A stretch of 64,000 bases of DNA, from contig NZ_CP040749.1 of assembly GCF_006065315.1 (NCBI RefSeq), positions 682,001 to 746,000 on the forward strand, read 5' to 3'. Below are positions 9,442-17,856 of this stretch, in pieces; within the stretch, counting starts at the first letter, position 1, and every line of letters begins with the position of its first letter. The notes below the pieces were generated by a model that saw only the letters and a list, made by a program, of their open reading frames with translations, searched no databases and was not told where the DNA came from. The DNA is from Aureibaculum algae. GTDB lineage: Bacteria > Bacteroidota > Bacteroidia > Flavobacteriales > Flavobacteriaceae. Position numbers and translations under genes: made by a program.

Positions 9442-10161
9442 TCAGGATTTTATCTCAGGATTTTTGCTGTATAAATCCCATAATTGATCAATATTAAAAC
9501 CAGTGTATTCTTTCCACAAATCAGAAGAGTAATCACCAGATCGTAATTCATCATCTAGTTTATTCACTATTTTTTCATCATAATTTTCACTTAACCAAAC
9601 TAAGAATCTCGCTGTAATTCGATAGCTATTCTCATAACTCTGAGTATCGGAAAATTCAGTTAAAGACCAACCGGCTTTTGCATTACTAACACCATATTTA
9701 TGTCGTACATAATCTGCTATACCTTCAATTAGCCATCCTGGCCCTGAATTGTTTGGATAAGCTTGAATAATGTGCATAATTTCATGGGTCATTAAATCTA
9801 GATCATTTGGTTTTGCATCAAGCCATTGAGAACTTACAGTTACTCTTCCATTACTCGCATAGGCAACCCCATTATAAGTGGTATCTATTTTAATAGTAAT
9901 ATTCATCCTGGCATTATTATTAAAATCTTCTACTAATTGAGGGTATACTTTGTAAATAATATTTTGAAACTCTTCTATTATAGTTGGTGGTAGGTTAGCA
10001 TCTTCATTTATAACAGTAATTTCAGGGGCTTGCTGACTTGACTTAGAGTCTTTCTCTGCACAACCTTGAAGGGTTACACATGCAAAGGTTAAAATTAACA
10101 AGAAGAATAGTTTTACTTTATTGATTTTAAGTGTTATGTTAACAAATTGAATATTTATCAT
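9442..10161 (-). CDS. Basic secretory protein family metallopeptidase, lipoprotein
   Basis: A 239-residue protein with a lipoprotein signal whose Cys is residue 34 (TLQGC). The start at 10161 gives a slightly long n-region, and no internal Met offers a shorter form. The central HExxH zinc motif is THEIMH (H126, E127, H130), followed by WLIEGIADYVRH (about 143-154), which supplies the third ligand region typical of the plant and bacterial basic-secretory-protein / gluzincin-like family. It is the first gene after the terminator behind SusCDE and sits 19 bp before the Gln-type GH92. In a mannan locus it may cut the protein part of mannoproteins or glycoproteins; this role is inference. Confidence 0.8.
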   Translation of the reverse strand: MINIQFVNITLKINKVKLFFLLILTFACVTLQGCAEKDSKSSQQAPEITVINEDANLPPTIIEEFQNIIYKVYPQLVEDFNNNARMNITIKIDTTYNGVAYASNGRVTVSSQWLDAKPNDLDLMTHEIMHIIQAYPNNSGPGWLIEGIADYVRHKYGVSNAKAGWSLTEFSDTQSYENSYRITARFLVWLSENYDEKIVNKLDDELRSGDYSSDLWKEYTGFNIDQLWDLYSKNPEIKS

Positions 10162-10369
10162 GTTAAATCTAATTTAAAAAGTTGAAGCAAATTTATGAGT
10201 AGAATAATTTGAAGCTAAATTATGATATGAGCGATATAAATAATTTCCTGACGTAAAATTATTGTTCACAGCAATATGATGACATTTAATTATTTAGATT
10301 CATTGTCCAATTTATCATTCTATTTAATGATATGTATTTAAAAGAAAACTCATTTGAGAATCCTCTTTT

Positions 10370-10405
10370 AAAAAAAAATACCTCGAGGACGAACCTCGAG
10401 GTATT
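10370..10405 (-). terminator. Rho-independent terminator or attenuator after the SusCDE genes
   Basis: A perfect 12-bp stem: 10377-10388 (AATACCTCGAGG) pairs with 10394-10405 (CCTCGAGGTATT) around a 5-nt loop. On the minus strand the stem is followed by a run of eight to nine T at about 10370-10378. It lies 8 bp after the SusE-position gene and separates it from the enzyme genes. A hairpin with a similar AATACCTC arm lies at the same position in the second mannan locus (61852-61891). Confidence 0.85.
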
Positions 10406-10412
10406 ATTGAAA

Positions 10413-11216
10413 TTAATTTGGTAAATTAAACAAACGCCATTCTTGCATTTGAAATAAGCTACTTCCATTATTGTTCAAGATGTCGAACCTATAAATTTTA
10501 TAAGCTGTATTATTGTCAAAATAGAATTCACGTGTAAGTATTCTATCGGGAAAAGTATAATCAGATCTGGCGTCTAAAGTAACCCAAGTTACGCCATCTT
10601 GTGATCCTTGAATTTCCCAATCACGTGGGTCTCTACTCGATGCATCATTACCAGAAGTTAAGGCATAATATCCAGCAACCACAGGTTCTTCAAATTCTAG
10701 ATTTATCCAGAATGGAGCAACAAAACCGGATAAGTATTTGGTACCTAAATCACCATCTATTAATTTTAAGGAACCTTCTGCTCCGTTTGGCCCTCCGCTG
10801 TATTCTCTATTCACCGTAATTGTGGCCTGATCTGTAATATCTACAGGAGCTCCAGAAATTACTTTTAGAGGTGCAGAAGCGGTTATTGATGCGTCATCTG
10901 CTGCTGTCACAGTAAGCATAGTTTCTCCTGAACCCGTAGCCGTAAGAGATACTGACTTGTCTGCATTAATTACTAAATCAGCAACACTTGTATCATCAAC
11001 TGACCATATATAGTCTCTATTAGGGAAAATATTTGGTTCAAAAGTAGCCGTTACATCTTGCGATTCACCAGATACTAATAGAATAATGTCATAGTTGTCT
11101 AAGTTAACACCAGTCTCTAATAAATCGGCAAATTCACGTCTTCCATCACATGAAAAGATAGCAATAGCAAAAACGAAGTAGGCTATGTTTTTAAATTTCA
11201 AAAAATATGTTTTCAT
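10413..11216 (-). CDS. SusE-position surface glycan-binding lipoprotein (Ig-like plus F5/8C-like domains)
   Basis: A 267-residue lipoprotein (FSC, Cys23) directly after SusD. An Ig-like (BIG2-type) domain spans about residues 38-120 (VTATFEPNIFPNRDYIWSVD ... GSGETMLTVTA). A discoidin / F5-8C-like beta-sandwich follows at about 135-265 (LIDGDLGTKYLSG, RDPRDWEIQGSQDGVTWV, KIYRFDILNN), a fold often used as a CBM32-type sugar-binding module. By position and build it is a surface glycan-binding protein assisting the SusC/SusD transporter. It starts 11 bp downstream of SusD and ends just before a strong terminator. The ligand is probably mannan-type glycan, judged only from context. Confidence 0.85.
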   Translation of the reverse strand: MKTYFLKFKNIAYFVFAIAIFSCDGRREFADLLETGVNLDNYDIILLVSGESQDVTATFEPNIFPNRDYIWSVDDTSVADLVINADKSVSLTATGSGETMLTVTAADDASITASAPLKVISGAPVDITDQATITVNREYSGGPNGAEGSLKLIDGDLGTKYLSGFVAPFWINLEFEEPVVAGYYALTSGNDASSRDPRDWEIQGSQDGVTWVTLDARSDYTFPDRILTREFYFDNNTAYKIYRFDILNNNGSSLFQMQEWRLFNLPN

Positions 11217-11227
11217 AGTTGTAATTA

Positions 11228-12847
11228 TTAGTTGTATCCAGGGTTTTGAACTAGATTCGGGTTAGCTTGTAATTGTCTTAATGGTATAGGGTATAGTGTA
11301 CGAGTTAAATCTGCCGTAGGTTCATGATCCCACCACGATCCTGTAGTAAATTTACCAAACCGTATTAAATCTGTACGTCTTTTTCCTTCAAAAATAAATT
11401 CTCTACCTCGTTCTGCAAGTAACTCATCTAGAGTTAAAGTACCCGTTGTATATTTTTCGGTTAGCCAATCGTCTGGTGTAAAATAACGCATTTTACTTTC
11501 ATTGATTAAATCAACAGCTTCCTGTGTTGCACTACCACCGTTAGCACGCATAAGAGCTTCTGCTTTATTAAAATACATTTCAGTTAAGCGATATATTACA
11601 TAATCACCTTCCAAATAGTTTTCATCATCTTGTCTCCCTGCTCTATATTTATACATTCTGGCTCCACTATTTTCTTCTCCATTTGTCATAGAACCTTCAC
11701 CTGTTTCACCTTCTGTATTTCTTCTAATATTATTCACATAAATAAAGGGTTCTCCACTATATTCTTCTGAACCTAAAATAGGTTCATTTGTATCTATTTT
11801 ATACTGAGGTCCGAATAAAAACCATTCTTGTTTACGAATGTCAATTTCTTTATAGGCGTCAAATGCTGAAGGAATAACCACAAAGGCATTATTACCAGAA
11901 AAATTATAATCTAAGGCTGCGGTCATATTTGAAAAGCCCATATAGAAAGATCCCCAATGATAACCAAAATCATTTTTACGACTGAATGGAAACTGAAATA
12001 TATTCTCGGAAGACTGATCATTGGTATTGCTATATGGGCCTAAAAGGTCTTGATCTAACATAATATTACCTGTTAAGGCTCCACCTTCTCCATTAATAAT
12101 TTTATCAGCATAGGTAATAGACTCTTCCCATCGTGAAGTTCCTGACCAGATTTCGGCATTCAAGTAAAGTTCTGAAAGCATTGCGTACCCGACGGCTCTA
12201 GACATTCTGCCAATTAATTGTTGAGATAGTGGTTGTAAATTTTCAACGTTTTCCAACAATTCTTGCTCTATAAAGGCAAAAACCTCAGTACGGTCAACTG
12301 TTTCCGGATTGGTAGGAATACCTACAGTAGTTACAATGGGCACATTACCCCACAAATCCATAATTTTCATATAGTGAAATGCCCGTAGTACTTTAGCTTC
12401 TGCAACTATCGAAGCTAATCGTTCAGGTGTTACACCTATAGACTCAGCGTCTACTGCCTCAATGGCCTCAATAGCTGTATTTGTATAACCTAACCCTGTC
12501 CACATTAAACTCCATGCATTGTTTAAACGCCCTTCTTCTTGTGTCCAAGTATGATAATGTTGTCTAATATGATCTCCATTGTCATAAGCGTGTCGTCCTT
12601 TTTGTGGCCACGCAATCTGATCAGCTGACAGCACATTGTGATAATAATACCCATTTTGACCAGACCATGATAGCCATGCTTGCATATGTGTAAAGGGTCT
12701 TAAATTGGCTTGAAGCAATTCTAATTCAGTTTTATAAAAGTTACTCTCTGATAATTCCGAATATGTAGTTTCTTCTAGATCTGTACACGAAAAAGTGAGT
12801 AACAGTACAAGCAAACTACCTATTTTTGTTAATTTTATTGTTTTCAT
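11228..12847 (-). CDS. SusD/RagB family starch-binding-like lipoprotein (mannan locus 1)
   Basis: A 539-residue outer-membrane lipoprotein (TFSC, Cys21) that caps the SusC barrel and captures oligosaccharides. Typical SusD signatures are WSLMWTGLGYTNTAIEAIE (about 102-120) and AEAKVLRAFHYMKIMDLWGN (about 150-170). Near the end are DYVIYRLTEMYFNKAEALM and REFIFEGKRRTDLIRFGKF, and the C-terminus is LYPIPLRQLQANPNLVQNPGY. The length is normal for the family. It starts 10 bp after the SusC stop and is followed 11 bp later by the SusE-position gene, so all three form one transcription unit. Confidence 0.96.
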   Translation of the reverse strand: MKTIKLTKIGSLLVLLLTFSCTDLEETTYSELSESNFYKTELELLQANLRPFTHMQAWLSWSGQNGYYYHNVLSADQIAWPQKGRHAYDNGDHIRQHYHTWTQEEGRLNNAWSLMWTGLGYTNTAIEAIEAVDAESIGVTPERLASIVAEAKVLRAFHYMKIMDLWGNVPIVTTVGIPTNPETVDRTEVFAFIEQELLENVENLQPLSQQLIGRMSRAVGYAMLSELYLNAEIWSGTSRWEESITYADKIINGEGGALTGNIMLDQDLLGPYSNTNDQSSENIFQFPFSRKNDFGYHWGSFYMGFSNMTAALDYNFSGNNAFVVIPSAFDAYKEIDIRKQEWFLFGPQYKIDTNEPILGSEEYSGEPFIYVNNIRRNTEGETGEGSMTNGEENSGARMYKYRAGRQDDENYLEGDYVIYRLTEMYFNKAEALMRANGGSATQEAVDLINESKMRYFTPDDWLTEKYTTGTLTLDELLAERGREFIFEGKRRTDLIRFGKFTTGSWWDHEPTADLTRTLYPIPLRQLQANPNLVQNPGYN

Positions 12848-12857
12848 TTTTCTAGTA

Positions 12858-15800
12858 TTAAAAATTGATATTAATTCCTGCTGTTACTGTAATAGTACGT
12901 GGATAAAAATTTCTATCATCTATACCTGGATATAGACCTGTATCTTGCACTTCAGGATCTCTACCCGTATAACCTGTGAAGGTCGCTAAGTTTCTGGCAC
13001 TACCAAAAATTCGTATACCCGTAAAAGGACTTTTATCTGGTAGATTAAAATTATAACCTAAAGTAACATTATCTAACTTCACAAAATCTCCACTCTCTAA
13101 ATAATAATCAGAATATTGCGGAGCTTCGTTAATTTGACTAAATTCTCCAAGTGCTGAGTTCAGTACGTTTCCAGGTAACAAATTTTGATTGCCATAAAAT
13201 AAATCTACAGTATTTAAAATGTCGTATTTAAATTTACCTCTAAAGAAAACTGTTAAATCTAAATTTTTATATTTAAATGTATTGGTTAAAGAAGCATAGT
13301 ATTTAGGCAAACCATTACCTATTATGGCCTTATCTTCTTCTGTCATATCACTTGCTCGTCCTATAGTTCCATCAGCTTTATGGAATAACCATTTACCATC
13401 AACTGTAAATCCAGCAAAACGCTTTCCGTAGAAATCTCCAATAGGACCACCTTCTGTATTTCTAATGGCATTTCCTAAATTACCAGGGTTCCCTATGCTC
13501 CCTCCATACAATTCTTGTGCTGCATAAATTTGATTAGATAACTTACTCAGCTCATTATTTTGGTAACTTCCAGCAAAATCAGCAGTCCATGAAAAATCTC
13601 CTTTATCAACAATACGGTAGGTAAGGCTTAATTCAATCCCACTATTGATAATATCACCTACGTTTGTATAAATACTACTTCTAACAAATGGAGGTTGTGG
13701 CACATCATAACTTAGTAATAAATCTTCTGTTTTTCTAGTATAAACATCCAATGCCCCAGTCAATCTGTTTGATAATAACCCAAAATCTAGCCCAATGTTA
13801 AATTCCTTTTTTGTTTCCCATTTAAGATCTGGATTGGGGTTTTTTACAGGACCATAGGTTTGATAATAAGTAGCTTCATCTCCAACAAAGATTGGGTATT
13901 TTCCACCTGTACCTAATGTTACAATAGATTGGTAATTGGGAATTCCTTGATTACCTGTAACACCAAAACCAACTCTCAGTTTTAAGTTGTTTATAAAATC
14001 AACTTCATCCATGAATAATTCATCAGAAATTACCCATGCTCCAGAAATTGCAGGAAAAGTAGCCCATTTGTTATTAGCACCAAACCTTGAAGACCCTTCA
14101 TGCCTCACAGAACCTTGGATAAAATATCGATCTTTATAACTATAGCTAACTCTTGTAAAATAGGCTATTAACGTATTGTCTTCTTTAAAACTAGAAAGTC
14201 CAGGTCTTGGAAGGTCTTCATCAGTAATAGCATTACCTGCACCTAAATTCCAATCTAGAAAACCGTCAGTAGTAAAACCACTGTTACTAGCAGAAAAATT
14301 TTCATTTGTTGAATACTGATAACTATATCCTCCCAGAAATTCTAAAGTACTATTGTCAAAATCTTTATTATATGTAATAGTCGGTTCTATTGTTTGTGTG
14401 TAGTCTAAATAGCTGCTCTTATAAGCATAGCCCGTTCCGTTGTAGGAACTTCCAGGATTATATTGTGCCCAATCTTGTGATGATCTATAATATCGATCAT
14501 CCCAAGAATTTCTCTGATAAGAACCAAATACAGATGCTATAAAACCTGGTATAACCTCATAACTTAATTTCATATCACCTGAAAAGGTAAATTGTTTTCT
14601 CTGGTTTATGCGATTTTCATATTCTGAAAACGGGTTATATCCATTTTCTGGTTGATAAAAACCATAAAGACCTTGATTATTAAGATCTCCTCCTGGTTCA
14701 GCAAAAATTGGAGCTGTAGGGTTCCAATCGGTTACAATACCAAATTGACCACCACCTAAAAGATTAGCGTCATTAAAATTTACTGCCACACTAGATGCAA
14801 AGTTCAGCTTATCATTTAATCCTGATTGATTAAAACTACCTCTAATACCAAACTCTTCACGACTATTCTCTAAGGCGATACCCTGAGAATCTTTGTAATA
14901 TACAGAAGCTCTATAAGTGCCTGTTTCTCCACCACCAGAAGCAACAAAGTTGTGATATTGCGATAGATTTGATTCATTTACCAATTCATCAAATATATCA
15001 GTGGAAGCTCCTAAGTCATTATTAGGGCTAATAATACCGTCAGTTATCGCTTGACGAAATTCACTAGCAGATAAGAATTCTGGTTTACTATTTACAAAAT
15101 CTCTTGATAAAAAGGTTGAATAGTTAAAGCTACTTTTACCTTTTTTACCTTTTTTAGTAGTAATTAAAATTACTCCATTGGTACCACGGGTTCCATAGAT
15201 CGCGGCAGCGGCTCCATCTTTTAAAACATCAAAAGATTCTATATCATTTTGTTGAAGTAAATCTAAATTACCGCCAGGGATTCCGTCAACAACTATTAAT
15301 GGTGAAGTAGAACCGGTCAACGAGGTAATTCCTCTTAATTGTATAGCAACACCTGAGTTCGGGTTATTTCCTCCAGATCTTGTTATTTGCAGTCCTGCCA
15401 CTTTTCCCTGAATTAAATCCATTGAATTTCCAACTGCACCTTGGTTAAAATCTTCGGATGCAACTTTAGCGACTGCGGTAGATACGGCTTTTCTCTGCTG
15501 AGAACCATATCCAATAAGAACTACTTCATTTAAGTTTTGTGCATCCTCTTCCAATTGAACATTAATTTTGGTTTGAGATCCTATTTTAATTTCAATATTG
15601 CTATATCCAATAAATGAAACTAATAATATAGAATTTTTTGATGCAACTTTGATAGAGAATTCTCCGTCAAAATCGGTTATAGTGCCGTTAGTAGTGTTTT
15701 TTTCAATAACACTGGCACCTGGAAGTGGAACTCCATTGGAGTCTTTTACAATTCCAGAAATGGGTATTTGGACTTGTGCAAATCCTTGTTGTAAATAAAA

Positions 15801-15872
15801 CAACGATAAGAGTAAGGTAATTAGCATTATCCTTACTTTCTGCTTAATAGGTTTGTTTTTCATCGTTTTCAC
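12858..15872 (-). CDS. SusC/RagA TonB-dependent outer-membrane transporter (mannan locus 1)
   Basis: A 1004-residue intact SusC homologue. After a signal peptide ending near residue 32 (YLQQGFAQ) comes a carboxypeptidase-regulatory-like domain (about 36-115, SGIVKDSNGVPLPGASV). The TonB plug follows (about 120-240, NEVVLIGYGSQQRK ... GTRGTNGVILITTKKGKKG), and then the 22-strand barrel ending in TITVTAGININF. It imports mannan-derived oligosaccharides with energy from TonB. Two in-frame Met codons at the start (MKTMKNK) leave the exact start open by three residues. The 515-bp upstream region contains a candidate promoter and operator. The SusD gene follows after 10 bp. Confidence 0.96.
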   Translation of the reverse strand: MKTMKNKPIKQKVRIMLITLLLSLFYLQQGFAQVQIPISGIVKDSNGVPLPGASVIEKNTTNGTITDFDGEFSIKVASKNSILLVSFIGYSNIEIKIGSQTKINVQLEEDAQNLNEVVLIGYGSQQRKAVSTAVAKVASEDFNQGAVGNSMDLIQGKVAGLQITRSGGNNPNSGVAIQLRGITSLTGSTSPLIVVDGIPGGNLDLLQQNDIESFDVLKDGAAAAIYGTRGTNGVILITTKKGKKGKSSFNYSTFLSRDFVNSKPEFLSASEFRQAITDGIISPNNDLGASTDIFDELVNESNLSQYHNFVASGGGETGTYRASVYYKDSQGIALENSREEFGIRGSFNQSGLNDKLNFASSVAVNFNDANLLGGGQFGIVTDWNPTAPIFAEPGGDLNNQGLYGFYQPENGYNPFSEYENRINQRKQFTFSGDMKLSYEVIPGFIASVFGSYQRNSWDDRYYRSSQDWAQYNPGSSYNGTGYAYKSSYLDYTQTIEPTITYNKDFDNSTLEFLGGYSYQYSTNENFSASNSGFTTDGFLDWNLGAGNAITDEDLPRPGLSSFKEDNTLIAYFTRVSYSYKDRYFIQGSVRHEGSSRFGANNKWATFPAISGAWVISDELFMDEVDFINNLKLRVGFGVTGNQGIPNYQSIVTLGTGGKYPIFVGDEATYYQTYGPVKNPNPDLKWETKKEFNIGLDFGLLSNRLTGALDVYTRKTEDLLLSYDVPQPPFVRSSIYTNVGDIINSGIELSLTYRIVDKGDFSWTADFAGSYQNNELSKLSNQIYAAQELYGGSIGNPGNLGNAIRNTEGGPIGDFYGKRFAGFTVDGKWLFHKADGTIGRASDMTEEDKAIIGNGLPKYYASLTNTFKYKNLDLTVFFRGKFKYDILNTVDLFYGNQNLLPGNVLNSALGEFSQINEAPQYSDYYLESGDFVKLDNVTLGYNFNLPDKSPFTGIRIFGSARNLATFTGYTGRDPEVQDTGLYPGIDDRNFYPRTITVTAGININF

Positions 15873-16387
15873 TTTTATGAGTATTCATTAAATAAGTTAA
15901 GTTGTAAAATGGTATTAAATTCATCCTTTTTTGATTAAAAATGAATACTTGTGTGCCGTCGAAAAATGATAAGTTCATCCCATTTTGACTGTTTTAGAAA
16001 TTGTCGTTTTTTCATTAAAAATTGAATTAATTATATTAAAGTTAGTAGTCTGTTAATTAACGAGATAAAATTAGTAAAACGATTTAGTTAAACCAAATAT
16101 ATTAGTACTATTTTCTAAAATACTTCAATATGCCAATGTTTTAAAGTGGTTTCAAGTTTCTGAAAAATGAAAATCATATTTTTTTAACCTATATCTTTCA
16201 ATAATTTCGAATACTATTTTATTTAATTCTTCTAAATATTGTAAATGGTAACCGATAAGACATATAGAAAATCATATTATATAAATTTGAATAAATAATT
16301 TATCCTACGTTCCCTGATCGTGTGCAATAAAGTTTCACCGTACCTTTTTCTGTGAAGAAAAGAGAAATTGAAGAATTAAGATTAAAT
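15873..16387. other. Intergenic region upstream of SusC, 515 bp without a gene
   Basis: No credible coding frame. It holds the operator-like element at 16073-16089 and, on the minus strand, TATATTTG (16101-16094). The latter fits the Bacteroidetes -7 consensus TAnnTTTG and abuts the operator core. I did not find a convincing -33 element. The part nearer the permease gene shows nothing I recognise. Confidence 0.5.
16073..16101 (-). promoter_or_regulatory. Putative SusC promoter -7 element with adjoining operator
   Basis: On the minus strand TATATTTG (16101-16094) matches the Bacteroidetes -7 consensus TAnnTTTG. Immediately downstream is the 17-nt element AGTAAAACGATTTAGTT (plus-strand 16073-16089), shared with 1486-1502. 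The arrangement would place a bound protein over the transcription start. The call rests on pattern matching by eye. Confidence 0.4.
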
Positions 16388-17710
16388 CTAGCTTTTAATT
16401 TTTTTTACTTCATACTTTTTAAAGACATTTAAACCATACCATCCTATATATATAAAGCTCAATAGTGGTAAAACAAAAGAAAAGTTAATTTCAGATACCC
16501 CTAGAATACTAGTGTCAGCTACACCGTTTCCACCAATGTCAATTATAAGCGCTTGTATTTTGGGCAATGTAGCACCACCAACTATCGCCATAATTAAACC
16601 TGCAGAACCTACTTTTGTTTGCTCTTCTGTTAAGTCTCCAAGTGAAATGCCATAAATTGTAGGAAACATTAGTGACATAAAAAAAGAAATTCCTACCAAA
16701 CTATATAAGCCCACAATACCATGAATAAATATTGCGCCAACCGTAAATAGGCCACCAAATATGGCAAAATACATCAATAGTTTACCTGAGCTGATAAATC
16801 TTAACAAATAGGTCCCTATTGCGCGTCCTATAGTGAATAAAATAAAGGCTGCCATTTGGTAGTAGCCAGCTGTAACATTATTTATTCCTATGGCTTCGGC
16901 ATATTGATATATATAAGTCCAGCACATAATTAAACATCCTGTGTGAAATATTTGGGCCAAAACGCCAAAGACATATTTTTTATTTTTGATTAAAACAGCA
17001 AAGGTTTTTCCAATTTTGGGCATACTACCACTGTCTTTTGATTGTGGCATTTTACTCACAAGGAAAATTATAAATACTGCAGTAATTATCAATCCTAATA
17101 TTACATATGGATTCCGTATTACCATTAAATCAGAAGTGCGAATTAATAATTTGGAAGCTTCATCTAAAGCACTAAAATTCTCTACATCATCCGATTGTAA
17201 ATTCTTTAATACAACTTGTTGTGCTACTATCAATCCTAAAATTAATCCTACAGGGTTGAATGCTTGTGCCAAATTTAAGCGCTGTGTCGCTGTTTCCTTT
17301 GCGCCCATTGCCAGTGCATAAGGATTTGCCGCAGTTTCTAAAAAGGCCAATCCAAATGTAAGGATATACAACCCTAAACAAAAGAATACAAAACTTTCAG
17401 TTTGAGCTGCTGGATAGAATAGAAGTGCTCCCGTGGCATAAAGACCTAACCCAATTAGAATGCCAACTTTATAAGAATATTTTCTCATAAACATTGCAGC
17501 TGGTAGAGCCATACAAAAGTAACCACCATAAAATGCTGTTTGAACCCAAGCTGCTTCTGAGTTTGATAATTCTAATACCTTTTTAAAAGCTTGCACCATA
17601 GGGTCTGTTACAGCGTTGGCAAAACCCCATAATGCAAATAGTGAAGTGATCAATATGAATGGAATAAGAACTTTTTTTTCAACAAGAGGTGTTTTTTCTG
17701 AGTGTTTCAT
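16388..17710 (-). CDS. FucP/GluP-type sugar:H+ symporter (MFS)
   Basis: A 440-residue inner-membrane protein with about 12 hydrophobic segments, the usual length of the fucose/glucose/galactose permease branch of the major facilitator superfamily. Typical family segments are FALWGFANAVTDPMVQAFKK (24-43), SEAAWVQTAFYGGYFCMALP (51-70) and LAFLETAANPYALAMG (121-136). It carries a monosaccharide freed in the periplasm into the cytoplasm. In this locus mannose is the most likely cargo, but the family also takes fucose, glucose and galactose. The gene has its own leader with a palindromic operator candidate at 17776-17793 and lies between GH125 and SusC, all in the same direction. Confidence 0.88.
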   Translation of the reverse strand: MKHSEKTPLVEKKVLIPFILITSLFALWGFANAVTDPMVQAFKKVLELSNSEAAWVQTAFYGGYFCMALPAAMFMRKYSYKVGILIGLGLYATGALLFYPAAQTESFVFFCLGLYILTFGLAFLETAANPYALAMGAKETATQRLNLAQAFNPVGLILGLIVAQQVVLKNLQSDDVENFSALDEASKLLIRTSDLMVIRNPYVILGLIITAVFIIFLVSKMPQSKDSGSMPKIGKTFAVLIKNKKYVFGVLAQIFHTGCLIMCWTYIYQYAEAIGINNVTAGYYQMAAFILFTIGRAIGTYLLRFISSGKLLMYFAIFGGLFTVGAIFIHGIVGLYSLVGISFFMSLMFPTIYGISLGDLTEEQTKVGSAGLIMAIVGGATLPKIQALIIDIGGNGVADTSILGVSEINFSFVLPLLSFIYIGWYGLNVFKKYEVKKIKS

Positions 17711-17775
17711 TGGATTAAATTTAATGGTGTTTAATTATCATAAAGATTGATGACCACACAACAAGGGTTGCTATA

Positions 17776-17793
17776 TCGATTTAGTTAAATCGA
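17776..17793. promoter_or_regulatory. Palindromic operator candidate upstream of the sugar permease
   Basis: TCGATTTAGTTAAATCGA has 8-bp perfect inverted arms around GT. It shares the 13-mer CGATTTAGTTAAA with 16080-16092 upstream of SusC, and a related half-matching site lies at 41011-41024. It sits about 65 bp upstream of the permease start. The symmetry is typical of a dimeric repressor such as a LacI-family protein, but no such gene is in the window. Confidence 0.5.
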
Positions 17794-17856
17794 ATTATGC
17801 TCAATCTCAAATTGGTTAGTTATTTGTTAATCTTCGTATTGCTAAACGTATAGTTA

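Noticed and set aside
10286..10468. Small reading frame overlapping the end of the SusE-position gene
   Set aside because: It spans the terminator hairpin and the antisense-equivalent of coding sequence in another frame, with no supporting features.
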